Source of the DNA: Gelidibacter mesophilus DSM 14095
GTDB taxonomy: Bacteria > Bacteroidota > Bacteroidia > Flavobacteriales > Flavobacteriaceae
Assembly (NCBI RefSeq): GCF_000423005.1
Contig: NZ_AUHD01000005.1
Coordinates: 1 to 64,000 of the forward strand
Direction of reading: 5' to 3'
Length of the DNA: 64,000 nucleotides
How positions within the stretch are numbered: position 1 is the stretch's first letter; the number at the start of each line of letters is the position of its first letter. Shown piece after piece: positions 26,411 to 35,955 of the stretch. A model generated the notes under the pieces. That model was not told the origin of the DNA, searched no databases, and worked only from the letters and a program-made list of their open reading frames with translations. A program made the translations under genes and the position numbers.

Positions 26411-26419
26411 ATTATTATT

Positions 26420-27559
26420 TCAAATTTCGATTTCTGATTTTTCGATTGCCATCATAAATTTATTTAATTCTACAATTTTAATGTTAAAACAAACTTTTCT
26501 TTTAATATAAATGTCTCCATTTACACTAGTTTTATTTGCAATTCCAATTTGTTGAATTCTATCGTTATAGTTTTCCTTTATTTCCCTGACAAGGATTAAA
26601 AAATGTTGAAGTTTTTGAAAAGCATTTTCTGTTATTTCAGCTGATGTTTTAAATAAATAGAAAACTTTATTGTTCTCTTCACAAATTTCTGAAAAATATA
26701 AATTATTAAAAAAATATGGGCCTAAAATAATTTTAGAGATAGTTTCTTTTTTAATATCAATCTTTCTTGAGTCTGTTCGGAATATATCTTGTTTTGTTGG
26801 AACATCTTGATCAAATATTTTGTCTCTTAATTTTTGGGTAATAAAATCTAATTTATCTCTAGAATGCCCAAGTTTATCTTTGGTTATTAAAACTCTCCAT
26901 TCCTTTTCATATTTCCAAGCTTTATACTTTGTGGAAATATAGTATAATACGGGTTCTATCATACTTAATTCATTGTTTTTGAACTTTATATATTTTGAAA
27001 TGTCAATTGAATATAATTTCTTTTTATAGGTTATTGGAAAGATGTAAGAGTCTTTAACATTAAGCTTGAGACTTTCTAATAATTTATTAATATTTAATTC
27101 AAGAACAAAACCATCATCATATGAATAATGAGCCCACATTAAATTATTATCGCAATTTTCTGTTAATGATAAAACCCCTGTATTGAAAGAATTTAAAAAC
27201 GAGAGCATCAATTTTAAATCTTCAAAATTCACATTTTTTGATTTTTGATATGATTCAAAAAGTTTATCGTTTGTAAATTGTTCAATAAAATCTTTATTGC
27301 TTATCCCTAAACATTTATATATTCCTTGCAAAATGAGTGAAAAGTATTTTTGATTTAAATTTTTAAAATCCCATAAAAGCATACTTCCATCAAGAATATC
27401 ATTAAGTTGATTTGGATGTGAAAAATATAAGTATGGATTTTCCTTACCGGTTAAAACATTTACCGAATTATCATTCAACGAATAGTGCTTATACATCTTC
27501 TTTGGATAATTTAAATTTGTAAAATCGTTGAGATTTATATTTGGAATGTTTTTATTCAT
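26420..27559 (-). CDS. DUF2971 domain protein
   Basis: A 379-residue soluble protein. The DUF2971 signatures are all present: an early MYKHYSLN, then LYFSHPNQLNDILDG near 50-62, LMWAHYSYDDGFVLELN near 145 and YKAWKYEKEWRVL near 215. Members are scattered through defence islands and mobile elements; the biochemical function is unknown. It is a single gene with its own P3 palindrome downstream and P4 sequence upstream, but no 110-bp repeat. Confidence 0.8.
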   Translation of the reverse strand: MNKNIPNINLNDFTNLNYPKKMYKHYSLNDNSVNVLTGKENPYLYFSHPNQLNDILDGSMLLWDFKNLNQKYFSLILQGIYKCLGISNKDFIEQFTNDKLFESYQKSKNVNFEDLKLMLSFLNSFNTGVLSLTENCDNNLMWAHYSYDDGFVLELNINKLLESLKLNVKDSYIFPITYKKKLYSIDISKYIKFKNNELSMIEPVLYYISTKYKAWKYEKEWRVLITKDKLGHSRDKLDFITQKLRDKIFDQDVPTKQDIFRTDSRKIDIKKETISKIILGPYFFNNLYFSEICEENNKVFYLFKTSAEITENAFQKLQHFLILVREIKENYNDRIQQIGIANKTSVNGDIYIKRKVCFNIKIVELNKFMMAIEKSEIEI

Positions 27560-27591
27560 AGTTTCTTTTTTACAATTTGCTGGTCATATAG

Positions 27592-27722
27592 TCTACGTGT
27601 ATGAGCAGTGGCGTGGTTGGTCATGAACAATTTCAAACAGTTACTTGCCAGAGGAAAATCCGCAGGATTTTTCAAGTAGACGAGAATAAGCCCTTGCTTA
27701 TACACACTCTTGTAACCAGTTA
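27592..27722. repeat. cruciform repeat P4
   Basis: The best preserved copy. Outer arms GTGTATGAGCAGTGGC (27597-27612) and GCCCTTGCTTATACAC (27690-27705) pair at most positions, and the inner hairpin GAAAATCCGCAGGATTTTTC is enclosed by ACTTG/CAAGT. It ends beside TAACCAGTTAT (27713-27723), whose complement recurs at 29224-29234 beyond the gene. Confidence 0.8.
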
Positions 27723-27725
27723 TTT

Positions 27726-29225
27726 TTATTCACAAAATCTTGAATATCCAGAGCAAGCCTCGTAATTTCCTAATTCACAAGCTTTTTTCATATATTGACA
27801 AGACTTTTGTCTGTTTCCTTGTTTTCCATAAACTATTGCACATTTCAGATATGAATCCGTGTTATATGGATTAAGTTCAATTGCTTTCTCAAAGTCAGAT
27901 ATTGCAGAATAGGAACTTCCTCTAAGTTGATGTAAGTTTCCTCTTAAATAGTAAGAATCACTATAAGTCGGATTGTATTGTATTGATTTATCAAAATCTT
28001 GTTCTGCTTTATCGAGTTCGTTTAACATTAAGTAGGAAAGTCCTCTATTGTGATATGCTTCATAGTCCAAAGGGTTTTCTTCAATTGCTTTGCTAAATGT
28101 TTCTACAGAAGTTAAATATTCTTCTTGTTTACTCTCACGAAGCCCTTTTTTAATTAATTGTGCATAAAGAGAACTATTAATTTTAAAGCTTGAAACTTTA
28201 TGAAAATCAAGCCATTTTTGTGTTGGACAATCTTTTACACAATTACCATTCTTGTCTATATAAAAAGTTTTTTCTTTTAAAGTTACTTTTGCTTTTCCAT
28301 TCTCAAATTTTTCTGCATTATTAAAAATTGGTTTAATGACAAGATTTCCATTTTTGTCGGCATAACCACTTTGCATTCCTTTAACCCATACAGAGTATAG
28401 TTCATCTCCATAATTCCAAATGGTATTATATTTACCAAAAGGAATAACTATGTTACCTAAATAATCTACAACAGCATCTTGATAAACCCCATCACTAATT
28501 TGGAAAAGTAATTCATAATTTCTGTTACTTGAATTGAGTGATTTTATATAGTCATAAAATCGAAGCTTATTTATCTTATTATTAGAGTTTTCTAAATCAT
28601 AAATTTTATAAGACACGTTAGTAGAATATCGATTTTCTTCTTTTTTTAGCATAATCGCATAATTATTTACGATATCTGAAACAGAACTGAATTCAGCTTC
28701 GGTTATTTGCTTTCCTTCATTATTAAAAAGACAAATTGAATTTTCTTTTTGATTTAATTTTACTTTAAAATATTTATTTCCAATAATTTTTATACTTCCA
28801 AATGCAATAGTTGGAATAATTTCTTGGTTTTTAAAATTGAAGACACCACTTTTTCCATTCTCAGTTACTTCAAAATAATTTGAACTGTAGACGCCATAAT
28901 CTGAAGTGTAGATAGCTGATTCATCTTTGACTTCAAAAATATGCTGAACATTATCATGAATTAAAGGGATAAGAATTTCTCCGTTTTTATTTATTATTCC
29001 TCTTTTTCCATTTAACTCTACAACTGCGTAGTTAGAATAAAAATTTCCCGCCCAGTCATATTTTTTTTCAATTACTAAATCCTTACTTTCATTAATATAA
29101 CCATATTTATTTGAAGAGAAATCTTGGATTGTTGCCATGCCATTATTGAATTGTCCTGTTTCATCACAAGATGTTAAAAATCCAACTGAAACTATAATTA
29201 TTATTGTTTTGATGATGTTTTTCAT
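27726..29225 (-). CDS. WG-repeat and TPR lipoprotein (cassette gene 2)
   Basis: A 499-residue protein with a lipoprotein signal (lipobox FLTSCD, Cys near 20). Residues about 30-330 hold several WG repeats, seen as YGYINESKDLVIEKKYDWAG, GKRGIINKNGEILIP and SGYADKNGNLVIKPIF. Residues about 355-480 form three TPR units such as EAYHNRGLSYLMLNELDKAE and a final Sel1/TPR-like piece. Both repeat types bind proteins or glycans, so a surface binding role is likely. It lies between repeat R2 upstream and palindrome P4 downstream. Confidence 0.85.
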   Translation of the reverse strand: MKNIIKTIIIIVSVGFLTSCDETGQFNNGMATIQDFSSNKYGYINESKDLVIEKKYDWAGNFYSNYAVVELNGKRGIINKNGEILIPLIHDNVQHIFEVKDESAIYTSDYGVYSSNYFEVTENGKSGVFNFKNQEIIPTIAFGSIKIIGNKYFKVKLNQKENSICLFNNEGKQITEAEFSSVSDIVNNYAIMLKKEENRYSTNVSYKIYDLENSNNKINKLRFYDYIKSLNSSNRNYELLFQISDGVYQDAVVDYLGNIVIPFGKYNTIWNYGDELYSVWVKGMQSGYADKNGNLVIKPIFNNAEKFENGKAKVTLKEKTFYIDKNGNCVKDCPTQKWLDFHKVSSFKINSSLYAQLIKKGLRESKQEEYLTSVETFSKAIEENPLDYEAYHNRGLSYLMLNELDKAEQDFDKSIQYNPTYSDSYYLRGNLHQLRGSSYSAISDFEKAIELNPYNTDSYLKCAIVYGKQGNRQKSCQYMKKACELGNYEACSGYSRFCE

Positions 29226-29235
29226 AATTGGTTAT

Positions 29236-29346
29236 AACTTGTTAATACCAGTACTAAATGGACTAATAAGACCTTAATTAGGCAGTCTGTAAGCATCTTT
29301 AACGGCTTAATTGACTTAGCAATATAATCTATTTTCAAGTCTTTTT
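29236..29346 (-). repeat. 110-bp upstream repeat R2
   Basis: The second copy of the R family, beginning 10 bp upstream of the start of cassette gene 2. Shared landmarks on the plus strand: AACTTGTTAATACCAGTACT, GACTTAGCAATATAATCTA and the TTTTCAAGTCTTTTT end. No gene is seen from here to 29460. Confidence 0.8.
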
Positions 29347-29460
29347 ATATCATTAATTTTCGAATCGTTGACCTTAAGCAGTTTTGGGTTACTTTGGAAA
29401 AGAACCAAAAATCTACAATCATTGGCAATGTTCAATTGAAAGTCTTTATAGTTTTGCAAT

Positions 29461-29736
29461 ATGAAGTTTACGAGATATTTCGCTGGAGTAATAAAAAACC
29501 AAGGCATTCCGCATATTGATGTCAATGAATATCGCAGGCTTTTCAATATAATTTCACTGGAGGCGAAATTGGAAGAACTTTATAAGCTCAATGACAATGA
29601 GCGAAGCCACGACAGGAAATATACGTTAGACATCAGGATCCACACTCTAAAAGAACTATTGGACAGGCAGACAATGGAAAACACTCCCCAAAACGTTCTG
29701 AAGTATATGTTGAGCGAATCAAAATCTGAATATTAA
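29461..29736 (+). CDS. hypothetical small protein
   Basis: A 91-residue charged, mainly helical protein (starts MKFTRYFAGVIKNQGIPHID) that I do not recognise. It precedes the SRAP pseudogene by 23 bp on the same strand, so the two probably formed a unit. It is the first plus-strand gene after the minus-strand array. Confidence 0.55.
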   Translation: MKFTRYFAGVIKNQGIPHIDVNEYRRLFNIISLEAKLEELYKLNDNERSHDRKYTLDIRIHTLKELLDRQTMENTPQNVLKYMLSESKSEY

Positions 29737-29759
29737 TTTTAAGAATATTATATTTACAT

Positions 29760-30489
29760 ATGTGCTATTCAACTGTTTTAAGGAAACAAAAGGACGAAAT
29801 CGAGGAAAGGCTGCAAAAACATTTTAACGCTACTTTTTCCATTGATGGAGAATATGAACCCTATTATCATGCCAATGGGTTTACCCATCGCAATCTTCAG
29901 ATTATAAAAATGGATGAACCTGAAAAGGATAGTTCCCGCAAGCTGGGGCCTTGTTCCCAATTGGGCCAAAACAGACCCTGAGAGTTTCAGAAAAAAAAGC
30001 AATACTTTGAATGCACGATTGGAGAGCATATTTGAAAAATCTTCGTTCCGTGATAGTGCAAGAGATAAAAGGTGCCTGATACTTGCCGATGGGTTCTTTG
30101 AGCCACACCATGAGCAAAACGTATCGATTCCTTATTTTTGTTTTCAGCCGTCGAAAGAATATCCCAAAGGAGATCTGTTTCTATTTGCCGGACTTTACAA
30201 CGAGCTTGATTCTGATTTATACACCACCACCATATTAACAACTGAAGCAAACAGTTTTTTTGCTGAAATCCATAACAAGAAAAAACGTATGCCTTTAGTC
30301 CTGGACCAGAATCTTTATTTGGATTGGTTTGATGATATTTCAGAACAGAGTGTTAACGAGATTATGGCCACAGGGTTTACCAACAAGGAATTTTTAGCGC
30401 ATCCGGTAAGCAGGGATTTGTATAAAAAGGATGTTGATGCGAACAAGTCGTATATAATTAAGGAAGTTGAAAGGAACTCTTTATTTTAG
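29760..30489 (+). pseudogene. SRAP (YedK/HMCES) peptidase gene with a frameshift
   Basis: SRAP proteins protect abasic sites in single-stranded DNA by forming a thiazolidine link through Cys2. The N-terminus MCYSTVLRKQ keeps that Cys. The first frame runs to 29981; the rest (IVPASWGLVPNWAK, ADGFFEPHHE with the key Glu/His, then RMPLVLD) is in another frame from about 29930 to 30489. Deleting one base in AAAAGGATAG (29924-29933) would join them as EPEKIVPASWGLVP. So a +1 change has broken the gene, unless it is a sequencing error. Together the parts give a normal length of about 240 residues. Confidence 0.85.
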
Positions 30490-30503
30490 GAAATAGTGGA
30501 ACA

Positions 30504-31010
30504 TCAATTGGATTGAGGGTAATTTTCGTTGAGATATTTTTTCACTAATTCTCCTCTTGGAAATTTTTCATGAAACGAAGCCCAGTCTTTGAGCGTTTTC
30601 AAGTCGTTAAGAAGTGGTAGAATACCTTTTTCAAAGTCTTTTCGCATCTCCTCGATAAACTCTTGGACGTTTGTGTCCGCCGTTAATTGGTAACCTGTTT
30701 TATTTTTATACGTATGTTCGAGTCTGCTAATCGGCACGAAATAGGAGTCCCTTTTATGGGAGAAGATGTCATTATAGGTGAGCTTTTTCTTTGCAGGATC
30801 TTTTATATGGTCAGGTAATGCTAGTCCAATGTTAAAGCAGAAGTCACTATTGTCTTTATTGTTCCATGAAAAATTTTGGAGATTAATTACAGTAAAAAAG
30901 ACACCCATGTTTTTCCACCAAGTTTGCCCAGATGTCTGGTAACCCTGACTTTTTAATGTAGGCTTAAGGTACGTCTTGACTACTATTCTCTGAATGTCTT
31001 TTGCGTTCAT
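30504..31010 (-). CDS. DUF4304 domain protein
   Basis: A 168-residue soluble protein. The DUF4304 features are the LKPTLKSQGYQTSGQTWWKN opening near 15-35, a VFFTVINLQNFSWNN strand pair and a C-terminal helical part. Function is unknown; the family is often found as an orphan gene in accessory DNA and looks like an immunity or adaptor protein. It is convergent with the SRAP pseudogene, 15 bp away. Confidence 0.75.
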   Translation of the reverse strand: MNAKDIQRIVVKTYLKPTLKSQGYQTSGQTWWKNMGVFFTVINLQNFSWNNKDNSDFCFNIGLALPDHIKDPAKKKLTYNDIFSHKRDSYFVPISRLEHTYKNKTGYQLTADTNVQEFIEEMRKDFEKGILPLLNDLKTLKDWASFHEKFPRGELVKKYLNENYPQSN

Positions 31011-31129
31011 CGTCTGTCGATATAATTGTTGTCTTCCTGCCCTAGACGATAGATCAAAGCTTTTTAATTTATATATTAAGGTCTTAAGGTCTTAGTTTAT
31101 TGGAAGCACTTTTAATAAAAGAAATAGTA

Positions 31130-31258
31130 GCGGTCTCGGCGATGAGTAGTTGTTTGGGTTAGCACTTAACTTTGTAAGCACACATCAAACTGAAAATCCG
31201 TTAGAATTTTCAGAAGTAGGTGAAAAAATCAATTACTTATAGCGATTGTTGTATATAA
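31130..31258. repeat. cruciform repeat P5 (degenerate)
   Basis: The inner hairpin is clear, CTGAAAAT with ATTTTCAG (31190-31213), but the outer arms have decayed. It ends with GTTGTATATAATTT (31248-31261), whose complement recurs at 32546-32559 with two mismatches on the far side of gene 31262-32533. Confidence 0.55.
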
Positions 31259-31261
31259 TTT

Positions 31262-32533
31262 TTATTCGAAAATGTGTTTCCAGATCTTTCCTCTAAACCC
31301 TGTAATGATTCCATAATTCTTGTAAAAATCTTCATCTAATCTATATTCGAAATCCTTAAAATTAAACTTGTAAATCCAATTTTCCCCTCCATCATAAGTC
31401 TCATAAACAACACTGTAATCGAGAGATCCTTTATTTGCATAATTTATTCCAATTCCTTTGTTATTATCAGTAAAATGGAAGTATTTGATCCATTTATCAC
31501 TAGTTTTCTTCCAAGCAGCTGTAGGACTGCTTTTAAAAAATAGATTTTCTTCAAGACCATTATTCATATTAATATTTTTAGAAATAAAGGCATTATTTTC
31601 ATTAAGCTGCTGAACATCCCATATCCAAGTATCAAAAACAGAATAACTGAATGTATTATTTATTCCTTCTATTATTATAGATTTCCCGTTAGATACATTT
31701 TCTCCAAGCGAAATGAGGCTATTATTAACCACACTTAATTTATGAAAATCAAAATAGGCCCCAGCTGTGCTAGTTGATGAATTATATATTAAATTGAAAC
31801 TACTGTTATCATTCGTGTGATATATTTTACCCTCAACACCTAATAAATAACCATTTGTTGGAGTGGAAAATTCCATGTCAATTATATTATAAGAAGAACC
31901 TTCTTTTAAAATTTCATTAAAGGTCCTTCCTCCATCATCCGTATAGTAAAGAATGAAATGAGAATCAGTTTGGGTTCCAACCCAGCCTTTATTTTCATCT
32001 ATAAAGTACATTGGTTTGATGTAAAACCCGAAGTCTTTAACAATTTGCCAATTATACCCTCCGTCAGTTGTTTTATATAATCTTCTGTGAGCAGCTAAAA
32101 AAGCAGTTTTTTCATTAACCATTTTTATATTCTGTATGTCATAATGTTGTAAATCATCCGTGCTGGACTTAACAATTAGTGGAAATGTTCCAAAAAGATT
32201 TAATGGCGTTGAAATTATGAATTTATCATTTTCAAATGCTGCTAAAGTGATTTTTTCATAATTTAATATTGGAATAATTACTTTAATTAAATCTATTTTC
32301 TTTTCTAAAGGTTCTACAGTAATTATGTCATCATTACCAATATTGGGATAGGTAAATTTAAAATTTGTAATCAAATCTAAGTTTTTTCCTTTTATTATCA
32401 ATGTGTCTCCAATTCTTACTTTTGTTTTGCTAACATCTGTTATTTCTATAATATTTGATTCCATTTCTTCTTCACTTGAATTTGAACAAGAAATAAGAAA
32501 TAATGAAATAAAAAGTATTAATAGGTTTTTCAT
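31262..32533 (-). CDS. lipoprotein with IPT/TIG and Ycf48-like propeller domains (cassette gene 3)
   Basis: A 423-residue lipoprotein (lipobox FLISCS, Cys near 16). Residues about 27-105 resemble an IPT/TIG immunoglobulin-like domain (ITDVSKTKVRIGDTLIIKGKNL). From about 120 on there are repeats of the BNR/Ycf48 propeller type, seen as LYKTTDGGYNWQIVKDFG, LYYTDDGGRTFNEILKEG and VYETYDGGENWIYKF, each with the DGG.NW turn. Such proteins usually sit on the outer surface and bind ligands. It lies between R3 upstream and P5 downstream. Confidence 0.83.
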   Translation of the reverse strand: MKNLLILFISLFLISCSNSSEEEMESNIIEITDVSKTKVRIGDTLIIKGKNLDLITNFKFTYPNIGNDDIITVEPLEKKIDLIKVIIPILNYEKITLAAFENDKFIISTPLNLFGTFPLIVKSSTDDLQHYDIQNIKMVNEKTAFLAAHRRLYKTTDGGYNWQIVKDFGFYIKPMYFIDENKGWVGTQTDSHFILYYTDDGGRTFNEILKEGSSYNIIDMEFSTPTNGYLLGVEGKIYHTNDNSSFNLIYNSSTSTAGAYFDFHKLSVVNNSLISLGENVSNGKSIIIEGINNTFSYSVFDTWIWDVQQLNENNAFISKNINMNNGLEENLFFKSSPTAAWKKTSDKWIKYFHFTDNNKGIGINYANKGSLDYSVVYETYDGGENWIYKFNFKDFEYRLDEDFYKNYGIITGFRGKIWKHIFE

Positions 32534-32556
32534 GTAGTTAATTTTAAATTATGTAA

Positions 32557-32667
32557 AACTTGTTTGTACCAGCATTAAACATACCAATAAGATCCCAACT
32601 GGGCAGTATATCAGAAGCTTTGATGCCGTTAATTGACTTAGCAATATAGTCTAATTTCAAATCTTTT
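32557..32667 (-). repeat. 110-bp upstream repeat R3
   Basis: The third copy of the R family, beginning 23 bp upstream of the start of cassette gene 3. It can be read through on the minus strand as part of an open frame, but that frame is broken in R1 and R2, so coding is unlikely. The remainder of the gap to hsdR (32811) is featureless. Confidence 0.8.
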
Positions 32668-32811
32668 TTTAATTTTATCAACTTAGTCCATCTTAGCAAT
32701 GAAAACTTAAAAATAAATTTATTAATAATAAGCGTATCTGAATATGTATTCGTCTTTTTAATTACTTGCATTAAATATTCATATCTTGGGAGAGCTTTGT
32801 AAAGTTGTTTT

Positions 32812-35800
32812 TTATTTCCCCGCAAAAAACGCTGCCAAGTTCTCACTTTGTGCCAAAACCTTATCAGCTTCCAATTTTGCTAAGTCTGGTGGATAGCCGT
32901 AACGCATTAAAATTTTTTTTACGGTAAGCCTTAATTTGGCGCGGACATCATCTCTGTTTTGCCAATCTACTGTGGCATTGTTTCTCACGACATCAACGAT
33001 GGTGTGAATGAGTTCTCTCATTTTTTCATCGTCCAGCATTTTGGTGGAGTCGTTTTGAGACAGCACGGTGTAAAAAGCGTATTCTTCAGGAGTTAATTTG
33101 AGATCTACGCTCTTTTGGTCTTCCAAACGCATTTCTTTAGCCATTTCAGAAAGCTCAGCGAGGACTTGTGCTGAATCTATTTGGTTGTTGTGGTATCTTT
33201 TAACGATAGATTCCAACATCTCTGAAAAACGCTTCCCTTGTGCGATATTCTTGACTTTGCGTATTCTTACTTCATCGCTGAGTAATTTTTTAAGCAATTC
33301 GTAAGCAACGTTTTTTTGTTGCATGTTTTTTACTTCCAATAAAAACTCATCTGAAAGGATGCTTACCGACGGACTTTCTATTCCTGCGGCTTGAAATATA
33401 TCAATGATGCCATCACTGCCTAATTTATCGTCAATAATCTGTTTGATGGCGGTTTCAACTTCATAATCTGAAATAACGGTATTACCAGAAAATTTATTGA
33501 TTCGGCTTTTTATGGCTTGAAAAAAAGCGACATCATCTTTAATTTTATTGGCTTCTGCGCTAGGAACGGACATCGCATACAATTTAGACAATAGCGTGAC
33601 TTCCTTTAAAAAGCGGTCTTTGAGTTTTGGCGTAGCCAAAATAAAGTTCTGCGCTCCTAAAATAATCTGTAAACGTCTGGAAACTTCCGAAGTGAAATAA
33701 CTTCGGTAATCAAAACCTGAAAACATTTGATCCACAACTTCATATTTCTCAAGCATGCCTGCAATAGCTTCTCTAATATCAACAACAGGACTGCCTTCGC
33801 CACCGCTTTGTAAATAAACCGCCATGGCATTACGCAAATCTTGACCGATACCAATATAATCGACAATTAAACCGCCTGGCTTATCGCCGTAAACACGGTT
33901 CACTCTCGCAATGGCCTGCATTAAGTTGGCACCTTGCATTTTCTTATCCACGTATAAAGTGTGCAAACTTGGCGCATCAAAACCTGTGAGCCACATATCA
34001 CGCACAATGACCAATTGTAAGGGATCGTTTTTATCTTTCATTCGCAACGCCAATTCCTTGCGTTGTCTTTTGATGGTATGGTGTGGTTGAAACATGGGAA
34101 GATCATCAGATGAACTGGTCATGACTACTTTTATGTTACCTTGGGTTAAATCCTCATTATGCCATTCGGGGCGAAGTGCAACGATTTCATTATAAAGCAA
34201 AACACAAATTCTGCGTGTCATGCCGACTATCATGGCTTTCCCTATAAATACTTCTTGGCGTGCTTCAAAATGTGCTACTAAATCTTTAGCAATGTCTTTG
34301 ATACGCTCGGGATGTCCAATGACGGCTTCAATAGTTGCCGTTCTCTTTTTGACATATTCTAATTGTTCTTCAGAAACATGCGCAATGGCATTGATTTCTT
34401 CGTCTATCGTCGATGCCGTTTGTTCATCAAGTTTGATTTTTACCAAACGTGATTCATAACTAATGGGCACTGTGGCACCATCATCTACCGCTTGTTTGAT
34501 ATCGTAAACGTCAATATAATCGCCAAAAACTGCTGGTGTGGACTTGTCTTCTTTTTCAATGGGTGTCCCTGTAAAACCGATATAGGAAGCGTTGGGTAGC
34601 GCATCTCTTAAATACTTGGCATTACCATATCGGATTTCACTGCCTTCTTCGGTTTCAACTTCACGCGCTTTAAAACCGTATTGGCTTCGGTGAGCTTCAT
34701 CGGCAACGACCACGATGTTGGTGCGTTCTGATAAAGTGTCAAATACATTGCCTTCGTCTGGCGAGAACTTTTGAATAGTGGTAAAAATAACGCCACCGCC
34801 ACTCACATTTAATAGTTCTTTGATATGATCTCGGTTTTGCGCTTGTACAGGCGTTTGACGCAATAATTCTTTACAATTTCCAAAGGTAGAAAAGAGCTGA
34901 TCGTCCAAATCGTTTCTATCGGTAAGGATGACGATGGTCGGATTGCCCATGGCGGGATGCGTTACAATTTGCCCGCTATAAAACACCATGGACAGTGATT
35001 TTCCTGAACCTTGTGTATGCCAAACCACCCCGATTTTACGATCGCCATCTTCGGCGTGTGTGGCTCTTACGGTTTGGTCTGCGGCTTTTTGAACGGCATA
35101 ATACTGATGGTAAGCCGCTACTTTTTTAATCTTGACTTGAAAGATTAAACCTGTATTTTTATCCTTTTTCTCTTCTTGCTCAAAAACGGTACAATAGCGA
35201 ATGAGTTCGACCAGCGTTTTTTTATTGAGCATGTGCTCGGTTAATATTTGTAAATCTGTGCGCGGATCATTGGGCAATGGAGTAGGAGCTTTCCAACTTA
35301 AATACCTCGAAAACGGTGCGGATAAGCTTGATGTTTTAGCATCAATACCATCACTGATAATGCAAATGCTGTTGAAATAAAAAATACTAGGAATAGCCGT
35401 TTTGTAATTCTGAATTTGTTGGTGCGCTCTGATTAAAGTGGCTTGCTCATCGGTGGCATTTTTAAGTTCGGCAAAAACCAAAGGCAAGCCGTTAACGAAT
35501 ATGACCACATCAAAACGTTTTTCGTTATTGTTCTCTTTAACGACCAATTGATTGACTGCCCAAAAACTATTGTTCTCTGGCTGAGCCACATCTAATAATT
35601 TAATATTGATACCGCGTGTTCTGCCGTCTTTATGATATTCTACGGTAACGCCATTGGTAAGATAGGTATGGAAACGTTCGTTGTTTTCCATAATATCCAA
35701 AGTGCCCAAGTTGCGTACTTTTTGAAAAGCTTCTATTCTGGCTGCTTCTGGCACTTCAGGGTTGAGCTTTTGAATGGCATTTTTTAATTGCTGTTCCAAT

Positions 35801-35937
35801 AACACCGACTCAAAACTCTCACGTTGCGGATTATTGCTATAAGGTGCAATATCTGGTCCATAATGATAAGTATAGCCTTGCTCAACTAATTGCTCTATAA
35901 AAGCGTTTTCAATGGTGTTTTCGGTGATTTTGGTCAT
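32812..35937 (-). CDS. hsdR: type I restriction enzyme, R subunit
   Basis: HsdR cuts foreign DNA after ATP-driven translocation by the R2M2S complex. The 1041-residue protein has the RecB-type nuclease motif (FDVVIFVNG...LVFAELK, Asp 143, Glu 157, Lys 159). The SF2 translocase motifs follow: Walker A TQGSGKSLSM near 310, VVADEAHRSQYG near 410, YIGFTGTPIEKED, and a motif VI region MQAIARVNRVYG near 685. A helical C-terminal domain contacts HsdM. No defect is visible. It is the third gene of the minus-strand set hsdM, hsdS, hsdR, 18 bp after hsdS. Confidence 0.96.
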   Translation of the reverse strand: MTKITENTIENAFIEQLVEQGYTYHYGPDIAPYSNNPQRESFESVLLEQQLKNAIQKLNPEVPEAARIEAFQKVRNLGTLDIMENNERFHTYLTNGVTVEYHKDGRTRGINIKLLDVAQPENNSFWAVNQLVVKENNNEKRFDVVIFVNGLPLVFAELKNATDEQATLIRAHQQIQNYKTAIPSIFYFNSICIISDGIDAKTSSLSAPFSRYLSWKAPTPLPNDPRTDLQILTEHMLNKKTLVELIRYCTVFEQEEKKDKNTGLIFQVKIKKVAAYHQYYAVQKAADQTVRATHAEDGDRKIGVVWHTQGSGKSLSMVFYSGQIVTHPAMGNPTIVILTDRNDLDDQLFSTFGNCKELLRQTPVQAQNRDHIKELLNVSGGGVIFTTIQKFSPDEGNVFDTLSERTNIVVVADEAHRSQYGFKAREVETEEGSEIRYGNAKYLRDALPNASYIGFTGTPIEKEDKSTPAVFGDYIDVYDIKQAVDDGATVPISYESRLVKIKLDEQTASTIDEEINAIAHVSEEQLEYVKKRTATIEAVIGHPERIKDIAKDLVAHFEARQEVFIGKAMIVGMTRRICVLLYNEIVALRPEWHNEDLTQGNIKVVMTSSSDDLPMFQPHHTIKRQRKELALRMKDKNDPLQLVIVRDMWLTGFDAPSLHTLYVDKKMQGANLMQAIARVNRVYGDKPGGLIVDYIGIGQDLRNAMAVYLQSGGEGSPVVDIREAIAGMLEKYEVVDQMFSGFDYRSYFTSEVSRRLQIILGAQNFILATPKLKDRFLKEVTLLSKLYAMSVPSAEANKIKDDVAFFQAIKSRINKFSGNTVISDYEVETAIKQIIDDKLGSDGIIDIFQAAGIESPSVSILSDEFLLEVKNMQQKNVAYELLKKLLSDEVRIRKVKNIAQGKRFSEMLESIVKRYHNNQIDSAQVLAELSEMAKEMRLEDQKSVDLKLTPEEYAFYTVLSQNDSTKMLDDEKMRELIHTIVDVVRNNATVDWQNRDDVRAKLRLTVKKILMRYGYPPDLAKLEADKVLAQSENLAAFFAGK

Positions 35938-35955
35938 TTTATCTCAAACGTTTTT

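Noticed and set aside
23601-31258. Calling P1-P5 integron attC sites
   Set aside because: The size and palindromic form fit, but matches to RYYYAAC/GTTRRRY are imperfect and no integron integrase is seen; left as an unassigned repeat family.
32544-32846. 100-codon open frame overlapping the end of hsdR
   Set aside because: It mostly reads through repeat R3; the corresponding frame is broken in R1 and R2, and the rest is the shifted hsdR end.
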